From: Enterococcus wangshanyuanii
GTDB lineage: Bacteria > Bacillota > Bacilli > Lactobacillales > Enterococcaceae
DNA length: 64,000 nucleotides
Assembly (NCBI RefSeq): GCF_002197645.1
Contig: NZ_CP021874.1
Coordinates: 3,224,001 to 3,288,000 of the forward strand
Direction of reading: 5' to 3'
Position 1 is the first letter of the stretch; each line of letters opens with the position of its first letter. A program made the position numbers and the translations under genes. Under the pieces are notes generated by a model. That model was not told the origin of the DNA. It worked only from the letters and a program-made list of their open reading frames with translations, and did no database searches. Below are positions 48,959-58,898 of the stretch, piece by piece.

Positions 48959-50356
48959 TTAATTACGTTTTTCTTTTGGAATGATAAAAAGAATAGAGCC
49001 TAATGCCAATACACAGAACAGGATGTTCGTAAGTAGTCCGCCTGTGGCACCTAATGTGTAATTCCCTGAAGCACTCAAGCCATTATAAACAGCGGCAGAA
49101 ATTGCTACACCGAGTGCGCCGCCTAAAGAGCTGGCCATTTTGTAAATACCGGATGCTACACCTGCTTTTTCATTTGGAACGCTAGAGATGGCTGTATCAG
49201 TTGAAGGTGTGGCATACATACCAAGTCCCATACCAAACAAGCTATAGCCGATAAAAACAAGAACAAAATAAGCTGTACCTGTGACCATGGTCAATGCCAT
49301 CAAGCCTACACCGATACCAGAAAGAATCGTACCCCAAAGCATCGGTTTTTTCGCACCGATCGTTTGCAATAATTTTTCTCCGATACGGATCGTGATCAAC
49401 ACTAAACAAAGGTAACCGATAGAAAGCATTCCTGTTTTAGCCGATGAAAGGCCACGTCCTTGTTGGACATACGTATTAATCACGATCAATGTTCCAGCGA
49501 CAGCATTTAATAAAAAGTTTGAAATCGTCGCACCGAGATAGCCACGGTTTTCAAAGAGTGAAAATTCTACGAAACTGTTGTCGATCGCTTGTTCAACTTT
49601 ATAAAAGGCGATCAATCCAGCTATTACGATGACAGCTAAAATCAAGACGATCGGACTAGTCCAGCCTAATTCAGAGCCTTTAGAAACGACGATATTCAAA
49701 GCGACCATTGAGATAATAAAGAGAAGCAAACCAACTGTATCGAACTTGCTGTTGCTGTTTGTTTCGACTTTGCTTTCAGGGGTACCGAAGATCAATAGCG
49801 CGCTGATAATAGAAATAATGATTGAAAAAACAAATACATAGCGCCAACCTAAAGAACTAGCGATCGCTCCGCCGAAGAAAGAACAAAAACCTGAACCGCC
49901 CCAAGAGCCGATCGACCAGTAACTTAATGCCCGTTGCCGATCTTTTCCTTCATAATATGTTTTTACTAAAGCCATTGTTGCCGGCATGATACAAGCAGCG
50001 GATAACCCTTGTAAAATGCGACCACCGATAAATAGACCAGGACCGTGAGCGACAACTAATGCGCCTGATCCGATCACACTTAAAATCAGACCGATATAAG
50101 TCAGTTTCATTCTGCCCAATTTATCAGCTAAGCCGCCAGCAACGACGATAAAAATACCAGAGAATAATCCTGTCATAGAAATACCAATACTTAAAATACC
50201 AGATGAGACTCCTAAGTCACGTTGAACATCCGGAGCCATATTGAGTAAAGATTGAGCGAATAACCAATAGGTCAATACGCTCAAAACGATCCCAACTAAT
50301 AATTTATTTGTTCCTTTATATGTTGCATTTTCTGCTGTGTGTGTTGTTGCTTTCAT
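48959..50356 (-). CDS. MFS transporter, 14-TM DHA2 type
   Basis: Transporter of 465 residues with 14 hydrophobic segments. Motif A-like GGLADKLGRMKLTYIGL and motif C-like region near residue 150. DHA2 members (EmrB, QacA) export drugs or metabolites by proton antiport. It lies between two M20 hydrolase genes (2 bp after the first, 34 bp before the second), which suggests transport of a peptide- or amide-type compound processed by the hydrolases; direction is unknown. Confidence 0.9.
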   Translation of the reverse strand: MKATTHTAENATYKGTNKLLVGIVLSVLTYWLFAQSLLNMAPDVQRDLGVSSGILSIGISMTGLFSGIFIVVAGGLADKLGRMKLTYIGLILSVIGSGALVVAHGPGLFIGGRILQGLSAACIMPATMALVKTYYEGKDRQRALSYWSIGSWGGSGFCSFFGGAIASSLGWRYVFVFSIIISIISALLIFGTPESKVETNSNSKFDTVGLLLFIISMVALNIVVSKGSELGWTSPIVLILAVIVIAGLIAFYKVEQAIDNSFVEFSLFENRGYLGATISNFLLNAVAGTLIVINTYVQQGRGLSSAKTGMLSIGYLCLVLITIRIGEKLLQTIGAKKPMLWGTILSGIGVGLMALTMVTGTAYFVLVFIGYSLFGMGLGMYATPSTDTAISSVPNEKAGVASGIYKMASSLGGALGVAISAAVYNGLSASGNYTLGATGGLLTNILFCVLALGSILFIIPKEKRN

Positions 50357-50358
50357 GA

Positions 50359-51552
50359 TTAAACTCCTTCAGATAAGTAATGTAAAACGGCTGCCCCCAT
50401 TGATTTTGCTGCGATCAGCAAGCAGTCTTCATCGATATAAAATTTTGGATGGTGATGTGGATACATTGGCGTGCCTTCTTTGTGCGCACCAACAAAAAAG
50501 AAACAACTTGGACGTTCTTTAGCATAGTAAGCAAAGTCTTCAGAAGGTGTTTGCGGGCCGCATTCCACTAAATGTTTGATTTCGGGAATTTGTGCTTCTG
50601 TAAGTGCCGCTGCCACCATTTCAGTGGTTTGTTCATCATTGACACAAACGGGATAATCATTGGCATAGTCAAGATCATACTGAATACCAAAAGCAGTACA
50701 GATGCCGTCTAAGATTTGTTTGAATTCTTTTTCAACGATTCCGCGGGTTTCTTCCTTCATGATCCGCACATCGCCTTCAAGCGTAACAGAATCCTTGATG
50801 ACATTGGCTGAGCCTTTGCCGTCAAATGAACCGATCGTTACAGTGGCTGTATCAAAAGGATCGATGCGGCGGCTGACGATTGTTTGGACAGCTGTCACAA
50901 ATTGCGAAGCGGCGACGATCGTATCGTTTGCATCCTGCGGTGTAGATCCGTGTCCGCCTTTTCCCTGCAAAACAACTTTGAAGGTTGCACGACCAGTATG
51001 AACAGGAGCTTTGTGATAAAGGACATCTCCTAAAGGCATCATACTCATGACATGAATGCCTAAAACATGATCCACGCCGTCTAAACAGCCAGCTTCGATC
51101 ATTCCTTTGGCTCCACCTGGCGGAACTTCTTCTGCAGGTTGATGAATGATTCGGATCGTACCAGGTAGCTGATCTTTCAACTCGATCAGAGAATCCGCTA
51201 GAATCATCATATAAGCGGTATGACCATCGTGACCGCAGGCATGCATCACGCCATCAGTCTTAGAGGCAAAATCCAGACCTGTATCTTCTTGGATCGGCAA
51301 AGCATCAAAATCTGCTCGAATCGCCAAAACAGGTCCTTTTTTCCCACCATGAATATCGACTAAAAGACCATTTCCGCCACCAATCTGGGTTTTTACGTCA
51401 CAATCTTTGCCAGCGTAAAAGTCAGCAATATATTGTGCTGTTTTGGTTTCATGAAATGAAAGTTCAGGATTTTCGTGGAAATGTCTGCGAATCTTGATCA
51501 TTTCAGCTTCTTTTTGTTGAAGTAACGTAAATAATTGCGTTTTAATATCCAT
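50359..51552 (-). CDS. M20D family amidohydrolase
   Basis: Metal-dependent amidohydrolase of 397 residues of the hippurate/IAA-amino acid hydrolase type. Motifs: ACGHDGHTAYMM (about 100), HQPAEEVPPGGAKGMIEAG (about 130) and GKGGHGSTPQDANDTI in the lid. First gene of the minus-strand operon. The ATG at 51552 is chosen over upstream in-frame codons because AAAGGAG lies just before it. It cleaves an amide bond between an acyl group and an amino acid; the substrate is not identifiable. Confidence 0.88.
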   Translation of the reverse strand: MDIKTQLFTLLQQKEAEMIKIRRHFHENPELSFHETKTAQYIADFYAGKDCDVKTQIGGGNGLLVDIHGGKKGPVLAIRADFDALPIQEDTGLDFASKTDGVMHACGHDGHTAYMMILADSLIELKDQLPGTIRIIHQPAEEVPPGGAKGMIEAGCLDGVDHVLGIHVMSMMPLGDVLYHKAPVHTGRATFKVVLQGKGGHGSTPQDANDTIVAASQFVTAVQTIVSRRIDPFDTATVTIGSFDGKGSANVIKDSVTLEGDVRIMKEETRGIVEKEFKQILDGICTAFGIQYDLDYANDYPVCVNDEQTTEMVAAALTEAQIPEIKHLVECGPQTPSEDFAYYAKERPSCFFFVGAHKEGTPMYPHHHPKFYIDEDCLLIAAKSMGAAVLHYLSEGV

Positions 51553-51741
51553 TCTTTGTGAATCTCCTTTCAAATACACTCCATAGTTTATACTTATTTC
51601 TGGTTAAGACAATGCAGATATTTTCATAAATTCAGGATAATTTTTATTAAATAAAATATGGGAAAATAAATAGGTTATTAAAGAACGATATTTTCTAAAA
51701 TGTGCTACAATGTTAGAGAAATCTGATAAAGGAGCAAACGA

Positions 51742-54081
51742 ATGATTACAAATGAAAATTATCGCGTTCGTTATCATCAACTGATTGATGAAAGACAAGA
51801 ATTAGCTAAAGAACTAACGATTTTAGTCGTTTTGAAAGGCGAATTGTCGATTACAATAGAAGAAAAAAACGAAACGATCCAAGCGGGCGAATTATTTGTG
51901 ATCAATGCCAGTGAGTATTTTATATTGAATACACAGATGCAAGAATCCTGTTTTTATATTGAATTGACTATCGATAGTCTTTTCTTTGCCTCTCAGTTCC
52001 CAGCCTTTTTTTACACATCTTTTGATTGTCGACCTAAGCAAAAAGAATATGGGAAAACGCCTGCTATTTTAGCTTTAAGAAGACAGATCGCTGAATTATG
52101 CTTAGTGAAGTTTAGTGAGGAATCGACGAAACAATTAAAAGCCTCGTTATACTTGAACCAAATTATCTTATCGCTGGTGCATCATTTTCAAAGAGAAGAA
52201 GAGAGCACAGCGCTTCATTCAGAAAATCAAACATTGAGGGATATCTTGGAATATATCGAAAACAATTACCAGAGAGGAGTGTCTTTGGCTGAGACTGCGG
52301 ATCATTTTTTTATGTCGGAGCCTACACTATCAAAATTTTTCAAAAAAGAAACCGGCGATTATTTTTCTCACTACGTTCGATCTATAGCGGTCAAGCATAG
52401 CTTGATAGAGCTGCTGTATACAAAAAAAAGCATTGAACAAATCGCTCTTGACGTGGGTTTTCATAGTAGTAAGACTTACCGTGAACATTTCAAGAAAACG
52501 TTCCAGGTCTCTCCAACGGACTATCGTTCTTCCCATTTAGCCAAAAAAGAGGTGAATCCAACGCTGCATTTGAAAGCATCAACTGCTGATTTAACGATCA
52601 AGGAAATTTTGGCCCCCTTATATAGTTACCTTCAAGCAACACTTGAAGAATCCCAGAGCTCTGAGCTCTCTTTAAAAACGAAGCAATTACAGATTACTTG
52701 TGAAAAAACAATGACAGAATATCAGAAGAAAGAAGTGATCATCAAGATTGGCACGCTGGAAAATTTAGCATTGAAAAAAGTTCAAGAAGAGCTTGTTGAA
52801 TTGAATGAGCAGCTGGGAATCGATTACATCAGTGTTCATTCGCTCTATAGTCAGTTGCCGCTGACCGTCCAGATTCATCAAGAAGCTGGAATGAATTCGT
52901 TCCCAGCATTTGAAAAACTGGATTGTATATTGGCATTTTTGAATAAGCATCAATTTCGACTATTTTTTCAGCTTTCATTACCAAAATTCAGAGCAATGGG
53001 CGCCTACGAACGAGAAAATTATCGTAAATTTTTCAGACACATTCAAAGTACGTTTGGTAAACAGTTGTTGGCGCACTGGAAGATCAATTGTCATTTTGAA
53101 GAGCAGAGGACAGAGAGTGATCATTCTGAATTTTTGGAGCTAAAGAAAATCATGGACAGTCAATTTCCAGAAATCGAAATAGGTGCAGAATTGTCTTTAG
53201 ATGATCCTTTCTTTGAACATAATGATTTAAGTACGTTTCAATTTTTCTTTGAAGAGATTGCTCCTTTTTGTAAATTTATTTCATTTTCAGCAGAACCGAA
53301 TTATGTGTTTAGAAATTTAGACAGTACGTTTCCTGATCTGAAGAATTATCATCAATATGTCTTGAACAAAACGATCTACATCAAGCATCTCATGAAGGAA
53401 TTTGATGTGAAATTACCATTGTATTTAACGGAATGGAACACATTGACTGGAATGACGCGTATTAGTAATGGTACATTTTTTAGAGGAGCGATCATACTAA
53501 AAGATCTATTGATGTTGACACCGTTACTTCAAGGCTATGGTTTTTGGCTGAATATCGATTTATATGAGGTCAACACTCAAAATCGTCCGCTGAAAAATGA
53601 TGGATTAGAGCTTTTTCATTATCATAGCGGTAAAAGACCGATGTATTTTTGCTTATGGCTGGCGCGTAGATTGGCGGGCACCATTGTAGCAGTAGGAGAA
53701 GAGTATATATTGACGGATAATGATGGAAAATATCAACTATTGTTATTCAATACTAATTATTTTGATCCTCATCTTTCTACAGAAGAAGCTTTTTTGAAAA
53801 GCCATTCGGTAAATATCGAACTGGATCTATCAAAGATCAAGTCTGCACAGTATCAGGTCAAACAAATAGATTTTAATCGCTATAATGGTGCGTTGTTTTA
53901 TACTTATGAAGAATTTAAAAATGCTGCATCACTTGATCTAGAAGCACAAGAATATATCACGAATAAAAGCCGACCAAAAATGAGAGTGTTTGATGTACAA
54001 ATTCAAGAAGTATTTCATTACTTCATAACCTTAGATACGAATGGTATCGTTTTACTGGAAATGACCCCAATTTATCATTGA
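51742..54081 (+). CDS. AraC-type regulator fused to a GH39-like domain
   Basis: A 779-residue protein. N-terminal cupin-like sensor (about 1-150), AraC double HTH (about 165-265: LAETADHFFMSEPTLSKFFKKETG and IEQIALDVGFHSSKTYREHFKKTF), then a 500-residue domain like GH39 beta-xylosidases. The usual acid/base NEP motif is lost (WKINCHFEEQ in its place) while a nucleophile-like YLTEWNTL remains, so the domain is probably a catalytically dead sugar sensor. It is divergent from the M20-MFS-M20 operon, its likely target. The ligand is unknown. Confidence 0.85.
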   Translation: MITNENYRVRYHQLIDERQELAKELTILVVLKGELSITIEEKNETIQAGELFVINASEYFILNTQMQESCFYIELTIDSLFFASQFPAFFYTSFDCRPKQKEYGKTPAILALRRQIAELCLVKFSEESTKQLKASLYLNQIILSLVHHFQREEESTALHSENQTLRDILEYIENNYQRGVSLAETADHFFMSEPTLSKFFKKETGDYFSHYVRSIAVKHSLIELLYTKKSIEQIALDVGFHSSKTYREHFKKTFQVSPTDYRSSHLAKKEVNPTLHLKASTADLTIKEILAPLYSYLQATLEESQSSELSLKTKQLQITCEKTMTEYQKKEVIIKIGTLENLALKKVQEELVELNEQLGIDYISVHSLYSQLPLTVQIHQEAGMNSFPAFEKLDCILAFLNKHQFRLFFQLSLPKFRAMGAYERENYRKFFRHIQSTFGKQLLAHWKINCHFEEQRTESDHSEFLELKKIMDSQFPEIEIGAELSLDDPFFEHNDLSTFQFFFEEIAPFCKFISFSAEPNYVFRNLDSTFPDLKNYHQYVLNKTIYIKHLMKEFDVKLPLYLTEWNTLTGMTRISNGTFFRGAIILKDLLMLTPLLQGYGFWLNIDLYEVNTQNRPLKNDGLELFHYHSGKRPMYFCLWLARRLAGTIVAVGEEYILTDNDGKYQLLLFNTNYFDPHLSTEEAFLKSHSVNIELDLSKIKSAQYQVKQIDFNRYNGALFYTYEEFKNAASLDLEAQEYITNKSRPKMRVFDVQIQEVFHYFITLDTNGIVLLEMTPIYH

Positions 54082-54154
54082 AGCGTGTATTCTTGACGAA
54101 AGCCATTCAACTAGCTAGTATTTAAGAAAGAGCTTCAAGAGAGGATGTAAGATA

Positions 54155-54628
54155 ATGAGAATCTATGATTATCAAGTAAAAACGACTGATAACGAGACGG
54201 TTTCACTAGATAAATACAAAGGCAAAGTGCTGTTGATCGTCAATACGGCGACTGGCTGCGGTTTTACTCCACAATATGAGGGATTAGAAAAATTATATAA
54301 AGAGTATAAAGAGCAAGGATTTGAAATTTTGGATTTTCCTTGTAATCAGTTTGGTCATCAAGCGCCGGGGACTAATCAGGAAATCAGTGATTTTTGTCAA
54401 TTGACCTATCAAACGACCTTTGAAACATTTGGAAAAATCGATGTGAATGGTGAAAATGCGGATCCATTATATACTTTTTTAAAAGGTGAAAAAGGTGGAC
54501 TTTTAGGTGGGGCGATCAAATGGAACTTTACGAAGTTTTTAGTTGATCGTGAAGGCAAGGTCGTGAAGCGCTTTGCACCGACAGTAGAACCAGAGAAAAT
54601 TGCTGGAGATATTGAGAAATTAATGTAA
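54155..54628 (+). CDS. Glutathione peroxidase-family thiol peroxidase
   Basis: Thioredoxin-fold peroxidase of 157 residues. Peroxidatic Cys in NTATGCGFTPQYEGLE (about residue 36), the FPCNQFGHQAPG box with the Gln of the catalytic tetrad and a second Cys, and Trp/Asn in KWNFTKFLVD (about 130). It uses Cys instead of selenocysteine. It would reduce peroxides with thioredoxin-like donors or glutathione. GAGGATG precedes the ATG. The antitoxin promoter of the next locus begins within 16 bp of its stop. Confidence 0.93.
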   Translation: MRIYDYQVKTTDNETVSLDKYKGKVLLIVNTATGCGFTPQYEGLEKLYKEYKEQGFEILDFPCNQFGHQAPGTNQEISDFCQLTYQTTFETFGKIDVNGENADPLYTFLKGEKGGLLGGAIKWNFTKFLVDREGKVVKRFAPTVEPEKIAGDIEKLM

Positions 54629-54643
54629 AATATAACATTCTTC

Positions 54644-54742
54644 TTGATGTTTAAATGCTGATCATGGTATACTACCTTTGAAAGCTAAAAACATCAAGTA
54701 CACAACCCCCCTAGAGAGTAGGACTCTAGGGGGGCTTTTTTG
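54644..54742 (+). ncRNA. Antitoxin RNA of the Fst-like type I locus (with its promoter)
   Basis: Promoter TTGATG (54644-54649), 18-bp spacer, TATACT (54668-54673); the RNA would start near 54680 and end at the stem CCCCCCTAGAG/CTCTAGGGGGG (54706-54734) plus T6, giving about 60 nt. It carries repeat AAAAACATCAAGTACAC (54687-54703), a 16-of-17 copy of the DNA covering the toxin start. On RNA, the one difference becomes a G-U pair, so it can base-pair over the toxin SD-start region. This is the layout of RNA II in par/Fst systems. Confidence 0.75.
54687..54703. repeat. Direct repeat A of the Fst-like locus
   Basis: AAAAACATCAAGTACAC; matches repeat B at 54832-54848 except for one T/C difference. 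It lies inside the antitoxin RNA. Confidence 0.8.
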
Positions 54743-54752
54743 TCGCCTATTT

Positions 54753-54839
54753 TCACTTCTTCTTTCTGTTATTTAACCAATACTCGAATAGAGCAAGCAA
54801 AATCCCGACAAGAAGTGGACAAAGAAATGCCAAAAACAT
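54753..54839 (-). CDS. Fst-like type I toxin peptide
   Basis: A 28-residue hydrophobic peptide, MFLAFLCPLLVGILLALF then EYWLNNRKKK. It has a single membrane span with the conserved Pro and the VG pair, then Trp and a basic tail, the signature of the Fst family of membrane-acting toxins. AGGAGG (minus strand) precedes the ATG at 54839. The convergent antitoxin RNA and paired direct repeats support the call. Flanking arms TTTTGTCGCC-TA-TTTTC (54738-54754) and GAAAAGGCGACAAAA (54873-54887) would let the two ends of the toxin mRNA pair, as in other type I toxin mRNAs that hide the SD. No good promoter was found upstream on the minus strand. Confidence 0.8.
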   Translation of the reverse strand: MFLAFLCPLLVGILLALFEYWLNNRKKK

Positions 54840-54848
54840 CAAGCACAC
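54832..54848. repeat. Direct repeat B of the Fst-like locus
   Basis: AAAAACATCAAGCACAC overlaps the toxin start codon (CAT on the plus strand at 54837-54839) and adjoins the SD; target of the antitoxin. Confidence 0.8.
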
Positions 54849-54971
54849 CTCCTTTCAGTCGCAAAACTGTAAGAAAAGGCGACAAAATAACATACGCATA
54901 AATACTGATAAATAGGTTCTTTTTCACGTATAAAGATTCTATAAAGAAAATCCCTCTACTTTAACACTATC

Positions 54972-54993
54972 TTTATATAAAAACTGATATGAT
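54972..54993 (+). promoter_or_regulatory. kdp promoter region
   Basis: Palindrome TTTATATAAA (54972-54981) immediately before a -10-like TATGAT (54988-54993), with no good -35; a second AT-rich dyad GATTCTATAAAGAAAATC lies at about 54935-54952. This fits a KdpE-activated promoter, which is inference. Confidence 0.45.
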
Positions 54994-55023
54994 TCTCCTA
55001 TCAAATGAAGGAGAGGGATTTTA

Positions 55024-55104
55024 ATGACGATTATCTCTGGCATTATCGCAGGGTTATTGCTTATTTACTTATTTTACCAACTACTTTGGGGGGATCAACA
55101 GTGA
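55024..55104 (+). CDS. kdpF: KdpF, small K+-transport subunit
   Basis: A 26-residue single-span membrane peptide ([21 protein letters not shown]) that stabilises the KdpFABC complex. SD AAGGAGAGGG precedes the ATG. It overlaps the GTG start of kdpA by 4 bp, so translation is coupled. It is identified by position and by its typical form, since such short peptides have little conserved sequence. Confidence 0.85.
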   Translation: MTIISGIIAGLLLIYLFYQLLWGDQQ

Positions 55105-56783
55105 GTACTATTTTGATACAACAGCTCTTCTTTTTTATCGTACTGATGGGCTTAGTAATTCCGTTAGGTGTTTATATAAACAATGTAATGACAGGACAAA
55201 AAACATTTATGACAAGGATACTTGCCCCGATCGAGAAAAAAATATATCAGTTTTTAGGCAGTCCAGCACAAAAAGCGATGACCGCAAAGCAATATGGTGC
55301 AAGTGTATTATTTTTTAGTTTGTTCTCATTTCTATTGCTAATAAGCATGCTTTTAACACAAGGCTTTTTGCCTTTAAATCCAGAAAAACTGCCTGGAATG
55401 AATGTGTCCCTTGCTTTTAATACAGCGGCAAGCTTTGTAACAAATACGAACTGGCAGGCCTATGCAGGGGAAGAAACATTGTCGATTTTTAGTCAGGCAT
55501 TTGGCTTAACCGTTCAGAATTTTGTTTCTGCTGGTGTAGGGATTGCGGTTTTATACGTTTTGCTACGTGGTTTTGTGAACCGTACAACGAAACAGATTGG
55601 AAACTTCTGGCAAGATTTGACGAGAATCATTTTATACGTATTATTGCCACTCTCTTTTATCGTATCGCTCCTTTTGATCTCTCAAGGTGTTGTTCAAACC
55701 TTTGCTGGATCAGTTGAAACAACGAGTTTAGAGCTTGGAGAAAAGATCTTTTTACCGTTGGGAACTGTAGCCAGTCAAGTGGCGATCAAACAATTAGGAA
55801 CAAATGGTGGCGGCTACTATGGTGGAAACTCTGCTTATCCTTTTGAAAATCCTAATTTGATCAGTAATTTTATTGAAAATATTTCTATTTTACTGATACC
55901 AGCTGCTTTGATCGTTGCTTTTGGATTATTCGTCAAGGATTGGAAACAAGGCAGAACGATCATGATCGTGTCTCTTGTTTTTTTGATCGCAGCTTTGATC
56001 GGTGTGACCTTGAGTGAATATTACGGACCGCAGTTTCAGCAAGTGATCAGTCAAATGAACCTTGAAGGAAAAGAAACGCGTTTTGGTGTTGGCTGGTCAA
56101 GTTTATGGGCTGTTAGTACGACAGCCGCGTCAAATGGTTCAGTCAATGCGATGTTAGACAGCTTCACACCGCTGGGCGGTTTGCTGCCGATGTTTTTGAT
56201 GCAGCTTGGTGAAATCATTTTCGGTGGAGCAGGCAGTGGACTTTATGGCATGATCGTCTTTATTTTACTAGCCATTTTTATTGCCGGTTTATTGGTTGGA
56301 CGGACGCCCGAATATTTAGGGAAAAAAATTGAGCCTTTCGATATGAAAATGGTCTGTTTAGTGATTTTGACTCCGCTTTTGTTGACCTTGATCGGAACAA
56401 TGTTGTTTATTTTGAATCCTCAGGCAATGAGCTGGTTGGGCAATCAGGGACCTCACGGCTTTTCAGAAGTCCTCTATGCATTTTCTTCGTTAGCAAATAA
56501 TAACGGAAGTGCATTTGCTGGATTGAGTGTAGACACGACATTTATGAATATACTTGGTGGTGTGATCATGATTTTATCTCGTTTTATTCCTATGCTGGCT
56601 GTGATTTATCTGGCTTCTAATTTAGGGAAAAAGAAAACTGTTGCCACAGGCTCAGGCTCATTATCAACGACGAATGCGACCTTTGTGACGATGCTGATCA
56701 TCGTGATTTTAGTCGTAGGAGCACTAAGCTTTTTACCAGCAATGGCATTAGGTCCGATCGCTGAACATTTTATAACTAAATAA
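55101..56783 (+). CDS. kdpA: KdpA, K+-channel-like subunit
   Basis: Membrane protein of 560 residues, the usual KdpA length when started at the GTG at 55101 rather than the earlier ATG. Four MPM-like repeats with selectivity-filter segments, including [42 protein letters not shown] and [10 protein letters not shown]. It binds and guides K+ in the high-affinity KdpFABC ATPase. KdpB starts 19 bp downstream. Confidence 0.95.
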   Translation: MSTILIQQLFFFIVLMGLVIPLGVYINNVMTGQKTFMTRILAPIEKKIYQFLGSPAQKAMTAKQYGASVLFFSLFSFLLLISMLLTQGFLPLNPEKLPGMNVSLAFNTAASFVTNTNWQAYAGEETLSIFSQAFGLTVQNFVSAGVGIAVLYVLLRGFVNRTTKQIGNFWQDLTRIILYVLLPLSFIVSLLLISQGVVQTFAGSVETTSLELGEKIFLPLGTVASQVAIKQLGTNGGGYYGGNSAYPFENPNLISNFIENISILLIPAALIVAFGLFVKDWKQGRTIMIVSLVFLIAALIGVTLSEYYGPQFQQVISQMNLEGKETRFGVGWSSLWAVSTTAASNGSVNAMLDSFTPLGGLLPMFLMQLGEIIFGGAGSGLYGMIVFILLAIFIAGLLVGRTPEYLGKKIEPFDMKMVCLVILTPLLLTLIGTMLFILNPQAMSWLGNQGPHGFSEVLYAFSSLANNNGSAFAGLSVDTTFMNILGGVIMILSRFIPMLAVIYLASNLGKKKTVATGSGSLSTTNATFVTMLIIVILVVGALSFLPAMALGPIAEHFITK

Positions 56784-56802
56784 AGTAAAGAAGGGGAAAG
56801 AA

Positions 56803-58863
56803 TTGAAAAATACACAAAGTAAACGCACCGTCTATTTAGACGCTTTACGATCTTCCTTTAAAAAATTAGCTCCCGCTGTTCAAATAAAAAATCCAGTGAT
56901 GCTCGTTGTTTATCTGGGAGCGATATTAACGACCGTTCTTTATATTTTGACTTTTGCAGGATACACGGATACAGAACCATTCTTTATTTTAGCGATCGCA
57001 TTGATTTTATGGTTGACGATTTTGTTTGCCAATTTTGCTGAAGCGATCGCAGAAGGAAGAGGTAAGGCTCAGGCCGAAAGTTTAAAGCAGGCAAAAAAAG
57101 ATGTCGTTGCACATAAGGTTGCTTCATTAGAAGATGCTGCTTTGAAAAGATTTAGTGAGGTTAAATCATCAGAGCTGAAAAAAGGAGACTTTGTTTATGT
57201 CAGTGCCAATGAACAAATTCCTATGGATGGCGATGTGATCGATGGAGCTGCCTCTGTTGATGAAAGTGCGATCACAGGAGAATCAGCACCTGTGATCAGA
57301 GAATCAGGCGGTGACCGCAGTGCAGTAACTGGAGGGACAACGGTCGTTTCCGACTATTTGGTGATCAAAGTAACAGCTGAAAGTGGTGAATCTTTTTTAG
57401 ATAAAATGATTTCTATGGTTGAAGGAACCGAACGTAAAAAGACACCAAATGAAATTGGTTTACAGATCATTTTGATCATGCTGACGATTATTTTTCTTGT
57501 TGTTTCAGCTACTTTACTGCCATTTACGAAGTTTTCCAGTGAATTAGTTGGAAATGGCTCTGCATTAGCATTGACTGTGATCATTGCATTATTGGTTTGC
57601 TTGGCGCCGACAACGATCGGTGCACTGGTTTCTTCGATCGGAATTGCGGGTATGAGTCGCTTGAATAAAGAAAATGTGATCGCTATGAGCGGACGGGCAA
57701 TCGAAGCTGCGGGAGATGTGGATATTCTATTACTAGATAAAACAGGGACGATCACCTTAGGAAACCGTCGCGCTAGTGAATTTATCCCTGTACCAGGAGT
57801 GTCTGAATTTGAGCTGGCGGATGCAGCACAGCTTTCTTCTTTAGCAGATGAAACAGCTGAGGGCCGAAGTATCGTCATTTTGGCAAAGGAAAAGTTTGAT
57901 ATTCGCGGACGTGAACTCAATCATGCAGACGTTGAATTCATTGAGTTTACAGCTAAAACTAGAATGAGCGGAATCAATTATCAAGGCGATGAGATCCGTA
58001 AAGGTGCCGCAGATACAATGAAAAGTTATGTAGAAGAAAAAGGCAATCGATACCCAGAGGAATGTGATCACATCGTTCAGCGTGTAGCCAACGAAGGTGG
58101 AACCCCATTAGTTGTTGTTAAAAACAATCAGGTCTTTGGTGTGATCTATTTGAAGGATATCGTCAAAAATGGCGTAAAAGAAAAATTTGATGATCTACGT
58201 AAAATGGGGATCAAAACGATCATGATCACAGGGGACAATCCGATGACTGCTGCAGTGATTGCAGCAGAAGCTGGTGTAGATGACTTTCTGGCAGAAGCAA
58301 CACCGGAAAATAAGATGAGCTTGATTCGTGATTATCAAGAAAAAGGACACTTGGTTGCTATGACCGGAGATGGGACGAACGATGCGCCAGCGCTTGCTCA
58401 AGCTGATGTTGCTGTTGCAATGAATACTGGCACTCAAGCGGCTAAAGAAGCTGGTAATATGATCGATCTGGATTCTAGTCCGACAAAATTGATCAGTATC
58501 GTTAAGATCGGCAAACAACTGTTGATGACACGCGGCGCATTGACAACTTTTAGTATCGCCAATGATATCGCAAAATATTTTGCGATCATCCCGGTGTTAT
58601 TTTTCAGTATTTATCCTTCTTTAGAAGCACTGAATATCATGAAACTGACAAATCCGACAACGGCTATTCTATCTGCGATCATCTATAATGCATTTATCAT
58701 TGTAGCGTTGATCCCTCTTGCATTGAAAGGCGTTCCCTATAAAGAAAAACCGGCTAGTCAAATTTTGCGTCACAACTTACTGGTATATGGTTTAGGCGGA
58801 GTAGTCGCACCATTTATTGCGATCAAATTGATCGATCTTTGTCTCACATTTTTATTGTATTAG
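56803..58863 (+). CDS. kdpB: KdpB, K+-transporting P-type ATPase catalytic subunit
   Basis: P-type ATPase of 686 residues. TTG start with AAGGGGA upstream. Actuator loop [17 protein letters not shown], phosphorylation motif [12 protein letters not shown] (about residue 312), nucleotide-binding KGAADTM and hinge [25 protein letters not shown]. Catalytic residues appear intact. It hydrolyses ATP and couples this to K+ uptake via KdpA. Confidence 0.95.
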   Translation: MKNTQSKRTVYLDALRSSFKKLAPAVQIKNPVMLVVYLGAILTTVLYILTFAGYTDTEPFFILAIALILWLTILFANFAEAIAEGRGKAQAESLKQAKKDVVAHKVASLEDAALKRFSEVKSSELKKGDFVYVSANEQIPMDGDVIDGAASVDESAITGESAPVIRESGGDRSAVTGGTTVVSDYLVIKVTAESGESFLDKMISMVEGTERKKTPNEIGLQIILIMLTIIFLVVSATLLPFTKFSSELVGNGSALALTVIIALLVCLAPTTIGALVSSIGIAGMSRLNKENVIAMSGRAIEAAGDVDILLLDKTGTITLGNRRASEFIPVPGVSEFELADAAQLSSLADETAEGRSIVILAKEKFDIRGRELNHADVEFIEFTAKTRMSGINYQGDEIRKGAADTMKSYVEEKGNRYPEECDHIVQRVANEGGTPLVVVKNNQVFGVIYLKDIVKNGVKEKFDDLRKMGIKTIMITGDNPMTAAVIAAEAGVDDFLAEATPENKMSLIRDYQEKGHLVAMTGDGTNDAPALAQADVAVAMNTGTQAAKEAGNMIDLDSSPTKLISIVKIGKQLLMTRGALTTFSIANDIAKYFAIIPVLFFSIYPSLEALNIMKLTNPTTAILSAIIYNAFIIVALIPLALKGVPYKEKPASQILRHNLLVYGLGGVVAPFIAIKLIDLCLTFLLY

Positions 58864-58898
58864 TTCGTAGGTTATATATAAAGAGGAGAGTAGAAACA

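Noticed and set aside
54860..55004. c-di-AMP riboswitch upstream of kdp
   Set aside because: The leader is too short and no conserved ydaO-type core is seen; the toxin locus and a promoter explain the space.
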